Below, one piece after another: positions 15,310 to 19,084 of a stretch of DNA of 19,084 bases. The stretch covers positions 1 to 19,084 of the forward strand of contig CACXHM010000187.1 of the NCBI GenBank assembly GCA_902767465.1, written 5' to 3'. Within the stretch, counting starts at the first letter, position 1, and every line of letters starts with the position of its first letter. A program made the position numbers and the translations under genes. Origin of the DNA: an uncultured Bacteroidia bacterium. GTDB taxonomy: Bacteria > Bacteroidota > Bacteroidia > Bacteroidales > UBA932. Below the pieces are notes generated by a model. That model ran no database searches. It was not told where the DNA came from and was given only the letters and a program-made list of their open reading frames with translations.

Positions 15310-15978
15310 ATGGAGTCTCTCGTATCATTCAGCGGCGCCGATGTCCGCGCAGGGGAAAATACTGTCATCTACGACCTCAACATGAACATCAATGCCGGCG
15401 AACTTGTCTATATCACAGGCCGTGTCGGAAGCGGAAAGACATCGATCATACGCACCATCACGGCCGAAAACAGGCTGCTCAAGGGAGAAGGGAGCGTTTG
15501 CGGGTTCGACCTCCGCAAGCTCCGCAACCGCGACATTCCAAAATTGAGGCGCTGCCTTGGCGTTGTGTTTCAGGACTTCAAGCTCCTGCAGGACAGAAGC
15601 GTATGGGAGAACCTCGATTTCGTGCTCAAAGCCACAGGCTGGAAAGACCGCCGCAAAACGGATGAGCGCATCGACGAAGTCCTGGATGCAGTAGGGATGA
15701 CCACAAAGGCCCATAAAATGCCCCACCAGCTTTCAGGCGGAGAGCAGCAACGCATTGCCATTGCGCGCGCCATTCTGAACGCCCCCAAACTAATTCTCGC
15801 CGACGAGCCCACCGGAAACCTCGATTCGGAAACTGCAGAAGGCATTCTTTCTCTGCTGGAGAAACTCGGAAAAGAGCAGGGCACCGCGATAATAATGGTT
15901 ACCCACGACCTTTCAATTGTCGAACGCCGCCCCGGCCGTGTATTCGTATGTGAAAACGAAAGCTGTACGGAGCGATGA
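15310..15978 (+). CDS. ftsE: FtsE-like ABC transporter ATP-binding protein
   Basis: The ATPase partner of the membrane protein FtsX at the division septum, where it controls peptidoglycan hydrolases. The 222 residues hold a complete nucleotide-binding domain: Walker A GRVGSGKT (37-44), Q-loop Q88 (VFQDFKLL), signature LSGGEQQR (141-148), Walker B LILADEP (161-167) and H199. The short length without extra domains, together with VFQDFKLLQDRSVWENL, is typical of FtsE, although LolD/MacB-type ATPases share much of this. No ftsX is nearby; the next gene is nth, joined by an ATGA overlap. It leads the plus-strand operon from a promoter facing away from the TPR gene. Confidence 0.83.
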   Translation: MESLVSFSGADVRAGENTVIYDLNMNINAGELVYITGRVGSGKTSIIRTITAENRLLKGEGSVCGFDLRKLRNRDIPKLRRCLGVVFQDFKLLQDRSVWENLDFVLKATGWKDRRKTDERIDEVLDAVGMTTKAHKMPHQLSGGEQQRIAIARAILNAPKLILADEPTGNLDSETAEGILSLLEKLGKEQGTAIIMVTHDLSIVERRPGRVFVCENESCTER

Positions 15979-16613
15979 CTCTCTCTGAAAGGTATTCCGG
16001 AGTCCTGTCTTATTTTCGGGAAAATGTTCCGCTGGCGGATTCAGAACTGCATTTCGGCAATGATTACGAACTGCTTGTAAGTGTTATTCTTTCGGCACAG
16101 TGCACCGACAAAAGGGTAAACATGGTCACCCCGGCGCTGTTTCACAGATGGCCGGACGTGGAATCGCTGTCCCATGCAAGCGCGGAAGACATTTATCCTT
16201 ACATAAAATCGGTGTCCTACCCCAACAACAAAGCGAAGAACCTCGCCGCGATGGCGCGCAAGGTAATGCAGGATTTCGGGGGGAAGATACCTTCGAACGT
16301 AGATGGACTGATGTCACTGCCGGGAGCAGGTCGCAAAACTGCAAACGTAGTGGCTTCGATTCTTTACAAGGAGCCCGTTGTGGCTGTGGACACTCATGTA
16401 TTCCGCGTTTCACGCAGGATCGGACTGAGCCGCGGCACCACCCCGAGAGCCGTTGAACTCGACCTGGAGCGCCACATCCCCGAAAGCGTCCGTCCGGTGG
16501 CCCACCACTGGTTGTTGCTCCACGGGAGGTATATCTGTACGTCCCGGGCCCCAAAATGCCGGCAGTGTCCCCTCACGTCGTGGTGCGCTCATTTTAAATC
16601 CGAAAACTCATGA
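15975..16613 (+). CDS. nth: Endonuclease III, DNA glycosylase/AP lyase
   Basis: A base-excision repair enzyme that removes oxidised pyrimidines and nicks abasic sites. In 212 residues it has the helix-hairpin-helix LPGAGRKTANVV (115-126) with catalytic K121, catalytic D139 in VAVDTHVFRV, and the [4Fe-4S] cluster loop C188-x6-C195-x2-C198-x5-C204. All key residues are present and the length matches E. coli Nth (211). The start overlaps the ftsE stop and the stop overlaps the MATE start, both as ATGA. The ATG at 15975 fits the family N-terminus. Confidence 0.96.
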   Translation: MTLSERYSGVLSYFRENVPLADSELHFGNDYELLVSVILSAQCTDKRVNMVTPALFHRWPDVESLSHASAEDIYPYIKSVSYPNNKAKNLAAMARKVMQDFGGKIPSNVDGLMSLPGAGRKTANVVASILYKEPVVAVDTHVFRVSRRIGLSRGTTPRAVELDLERHIPESVRPVAHHWLLLHGRYICTSRAPKCRQCPLTSWCAHFKSENS

Positions 16614-17980
16614 GCGTAAAAGACCGGTTGCTCGACAAACTTCGCAGCGGAGCACCGCTGCGGCGCGGTGAACAACTGCGTCTCGCCTGGATGCTGGGGC
16701 TCCCCGCCATGCTCGCCCAGCTGGGCACCATAGTAATGGAATACATCGATGCAGGAATGGTAGGAAGACTGGGCTCCGACCAGGCGGCCAGCGTCGGACT
16801 CGTAGCCACCAGCACATGGATTTTCGGAGGATTCTGTTTTGCAAACTCCTCCGGCTTCTCAGTGCAGGTGTCACAGCTCATAGGGTCGCGCAATTTCGCC
16901 AAAGCGCGCAAGGTGATGCGCAAGGGGTTTGTCAGCGTGCTTTTTTTCAGCATCATACTGGCGGTGGCGGGGCTGTCAATCAGCCCTTTCCTCCCGCACT
17001 GGCTGGGAGGAAACGAAGCAATATGCGCCGATGCCACCGCATACTTCGCAATATTCTGCGCGTTCCTTCCTGTAATGCAGATCGCTATCATTTCGTGCAG
17101 CATGCTTCAGGCAAGCGGCAACATGAAAATTCCAAGCATCGTGGAAGTGTCCGCATGTGTGCTGGACGTCATCCTGAACTACATTTTCATATATATGCTC
17201 GGCCTCGGGGTTAAAGGCGCTGCCATAGGTACGGGGCTTGCAACAATGATTTCCCACGCCTTCGCCCTATGGTATCTCTTCCGCAAGAGTCCCGAACTGA
17301 ATATCTTTCAGGACAGCAGTTCATGGATACCGGACATGGAATCCCTCAAGGCGGCATTTGGCATCAGCGGCCCAATGTGGCTCCAGAACATTATCTCCCG
17401 GGGAGCTTATGTTGCGAGCACGGTGATAGTGGCCCCACTCGGCACCATAGCCATCGCGGCAAATTCCTTTGCCATTACGGCGGAAAGCTTCTGTTATATG
17501 CCCGGGTATGGACTCAGCGATGCAGCCACAACCCTCGTGGGTCAGAGCATAGGCGCAGGACGGAAAGAGCTCGCACGGCAGTTTGCATGGATCACAACGG
17601 GACTCGCAGCGCTGCTCATGACCACTGCTGGAATCCTCATGTATATTTTTGCTCCGCAGATGATGGGGCTGCTTACCAATGACTCCGAAGTCATTGCCCT
17701 GGGAGTCAAGGTATTGAGAATCGAAGCCTTTGCCGAAACAATGTACGCGGCATCTATCATCGCCTATGGTTCATGCGTAGGTGCCGGGGACACTATGGTG
17801 CCGATGCTTATGAACTTTGCCAGCATGTGGGTGGTCCGCATCGGTCTTGCCATGATTCTCACCCCTGCAATGGGTCTCGCAGGCTACTGGGTGGCAATGT
17901 GCATAGAGCTGAATGTAAGGGGCCTGATTTTCCTGCTCCGGATCAAAGGCAAAAGATGGATGAAAAAAGAGTTTGTATGA
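16610..17980 (+). CDS. MATE family multidrug/metabolite exporter
   Basis: An inner-membrane antiporter that exports drugs or metabolites using an Na+ or H+ gradient. The 456 residues show about 12 hydrophobic segments in two halves. Typical MATE traits are a first helix containing LGLPAML, then MEYIDAGMVGRLG (about 43-55) and GFSVQVSQLIGSRN, and in the second half GLSDAATTLVGQSIGAGR. The substrate cannot be read from sequence. It is coupled by ATGA both to nth upstream and to the PatB/MalY-type lyase downstream, which could mean export of a sulfur compound, but this is only a context guess. Confidence 0.92.
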   Translation: MSVKDRLLDKLRSGAPLRRGEQLRLAWMLGLPAMLAQLGTIVMEYIDAGMVGRLGSDQAASVGLVATSTWIFGGFCFANSSGFSVQVSQLIGSRNFAKARKVMRKGFVSVLFFSIILAVAGLSISPFLPHWLGGNEAICADATAYFAIFCAFLPVMQIAIISCSMLQASGNMKIPSIVEVSACVLDVILNYIFIYMLGLGVKGAAIGTGLATMISHAFALWYLFRKSPELNIFQDSSSWIPDMESLKAAFGISGPMWLQNIISRGAYVASTVIVAPLGTIAIAANSFAITAESFCYMPGYGLSDAATTLVGQSIGAGRKELARQFAWITTGLAALLMTTAGILMYIFAPQMMGLLTNDSEVIALGVKVLRIEAFAETMYAASIIAYGSCVGAGDTMVPMLMNFASMWVVRIGLAMILTPAMGLAGYWVAMCIELNVRGLIFLLRIKGKRWMKKEFV

Positions 17981-19084
17981 ACAAGTTCGACTTCACAACC
18001 GAAGCCGCTCCGCGCGGCACTTCATCAGTCAAATGGGATACTTGTCCCGATGGTGTCATCCCCATGTGGGTTGCCGAAATGGACTTTCCTGCAGCCCCAT
18101 GCATAGTGGAAGCACTTCGCCGTCGGGTGGAACAGGGGGTTTTCGGCTACACAGAAATCCCGCAGAGCTATTACGATTCTGTCATCCACTGGTTTAGCGG
18201 ACGGCACGGCTGGTCTTTCACACGTGAACAGATTGTTCCGGTACAAGGCATAGTTCCCGCCACTTCCATTGCCATCAAAGCTCTCACGGAACCTGGAGAT
18301 AAAGTCGTTCTGAACGTCCCCGCATACAACTGTTTCTTTCACAATATCACCAACCAGGAATGCCAAACCAGCGAAAGCCATCTTGTATGGAACGGGACCG
18401 CGAAACGTTATGAGATGGATTTCGAAGATATCGAACGTCGCTGCTCGGACCCCGCTGCAAAAGTTTTCCTGCTTTGCAACCCCCACAACCCTTCGGGACG
18501 TCTGTGGACCCGGGAAGAACTGGTTCGCCTTGGGGAAATCTGTTTCAGGCACGGTGTCACGGTGATAAGCGACGAAATCCATTGCGAAATAACCGCCCCC
18601 GGCAGTTCATACATCCCCTTTGCATCAATATCCGAAGACTTTGCACAGCGATCCATAAGTTTTGTATCCCCCACCAAGGGTTTCAGCATCCCCGGCGTGC
18701 AAATTGCAAACATCATCAGCGCCAATGCAGATTTCCGTTCAAAAATGGACAGGGTGATCAACATCTGGGAGCATTGCGACGTGAACCAGTTCGGCATCGT
18801 TGCCCTGCAGGCTGCCTACAGCGCTGAAGGTGCAGCCTGGCTGGATCAGATGAATTCCCTTGTGCACAGCAACTTCATCATGCTGCGCGACCTGTTTGCC
18901 AGGCGCTTTCCCGCTGTCCGTGTTCCAGAACTCGAAGCCACGTATCTGCTCTGGCTCGATTTCTCCGACTGCCACAGGCATCAGGCTTCGGACGGGGAAT
19001 GGCCAGAGTTTGCTCCTGCAGGCAAAATCGTCGCCGAGCACATCCTAAAACATGGCGTACGCATCAACGACGGTGCCATATACG
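17977..19084 (+). CDS. PatB/MalY-type PLP enzyme, probable cystathionine beta-lyase (C-terminus beyond window)
   Basis: An aminotransferase-fold class I/II PLP enzyme that probably cleaves the carbon-sulfur bond of cystathionine or cysteine. The visible 369 residues contain the MalY/PatB hallmark MWVAEMDFP (30-38), then NPHNPSGR (168-175), SDEIHCE (198-204) and the PLP lysine K234 in SPTKGFSIPG. The last codons lie past the right edge; the family is usually about 390 residues, so little is missing. It starts in an ATGA overlap with the MATE gene. PatB-like proteins often act as beta-lyases, and MalY also affects maltose gene regulation in E. coli; a histidinol-phosphate-like aminotransferase is less likely given the MDFP motif. 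Confidence 0.87.
   Translation, partial: MNKFDFTTEAAPRGTSSVKWDTCPDGVIPMWVAEMDFPAAPCIVEALRRRVEQGVFGYTEIPQSYYDSVIHWFSGRHGWSFTREQIVPVQGIVPATSIAIKALTEPGDKVVLNVPAYNCFFHNITNQECQTSESHLVWNGTAKRYEMDFEDIERRCSDPAAKVFLLCNPHNPSGRLWTREELVRLGEICFRHGVTVISDEIHCEITAPGSSYIPFASISEDFAQRSISFVSPTKGFSIPGVQIANIISANADFRSKMDRVINIWEHCDVNQFGIVALQAAYSAEGAAWLDQMNSLVHSNFIMLRDLFARRFPAVRVPELEATYLLWLDFSDCHRHQASDGEWPEFAPAGKIVAEHILKHGVRINDGAIY

Noticed and set aside
1..19084. Defence island, CRISPR array, prophage or insertion sequence
   Set aside because: No tandem direct repeats, terminal inverted repeats, transposase, integrase or nuclease-effector genes were found; all genes are housekeeping or envelope genes with uniform style.

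Overview
The window looks like ordinary chromosome from a Bacteroidota bacterium, most likely order Bacteroidales (inference). The evidence is the Bacteroidota-style -7 promoter box TAnnTTTG upstream of the leading genes, the absence of clear Shine-Dalgarno sequences, the tig-clpP-clpX gene order, the epimerase-type threonine dehydrogenase beside kbl, and the family character of the proteins. I see no rRNA, tRNA, CRISPR array, insertion sequence or phage gene. Coding density is very high and no gene-free stretch reaches 100 bases.

Layout. (1) Positions 1-1778 hold a divergent pair for threonine breakdown: a threonine 3-dehydrogenase cut by the left edge (minus strand) and kbl (plus strand). 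They share a 70-base promoter region. (2) A bidirectional terminator hairpin at 1777-1812 ends kbl and also forms the last codons of clpX. (3) Positions 1793-15226 are all minus strand. In transcription order they are a secreted TPR protein, an outer-membrane barrel gene with a frameshift, gyrB (with its own promoter box), a serine-palmitoyltransferase-like enzyme, a short-chain dehydrogenase, a seven-helix HD phosphodiesterase (PgpH type), trigger factor, clpP and clpX. Gaps from gyrB to clpX are at most 14 bases and several genes overlap by 1 to 4 bases, which implies one long transcript. (4) From 15310 to the right edge the plus strand carries ftsE, nth, a MATE exporter and a PatB/MalY aminotransferase-fold lyase cut by the window end, each pair joined by an ATGA overlap.

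How the genes work together. Tdh and Kbl together turn threonine into glycine and acetyl-CoA. The SPT-like enzyme and the dehydrogenase fit the first two steps of sphingoid-base synthesis. Trigger factor, ClpP and ClpX are a folding and proteolysis set. The TPR and barrel proteins are probably an envelope pair.

The most notable observation is that two adjacent proteostasis proteins are shortened by whole domains. ClpX has no N-terminal zinc-binding domain, and trigger factor has no FKBP-like prolyl isomerase domain, while both keep their core motifs. I found no sign of a defence system or other discrete new system; the unusual points are domain losses, a frameshift and the layout of the operon.
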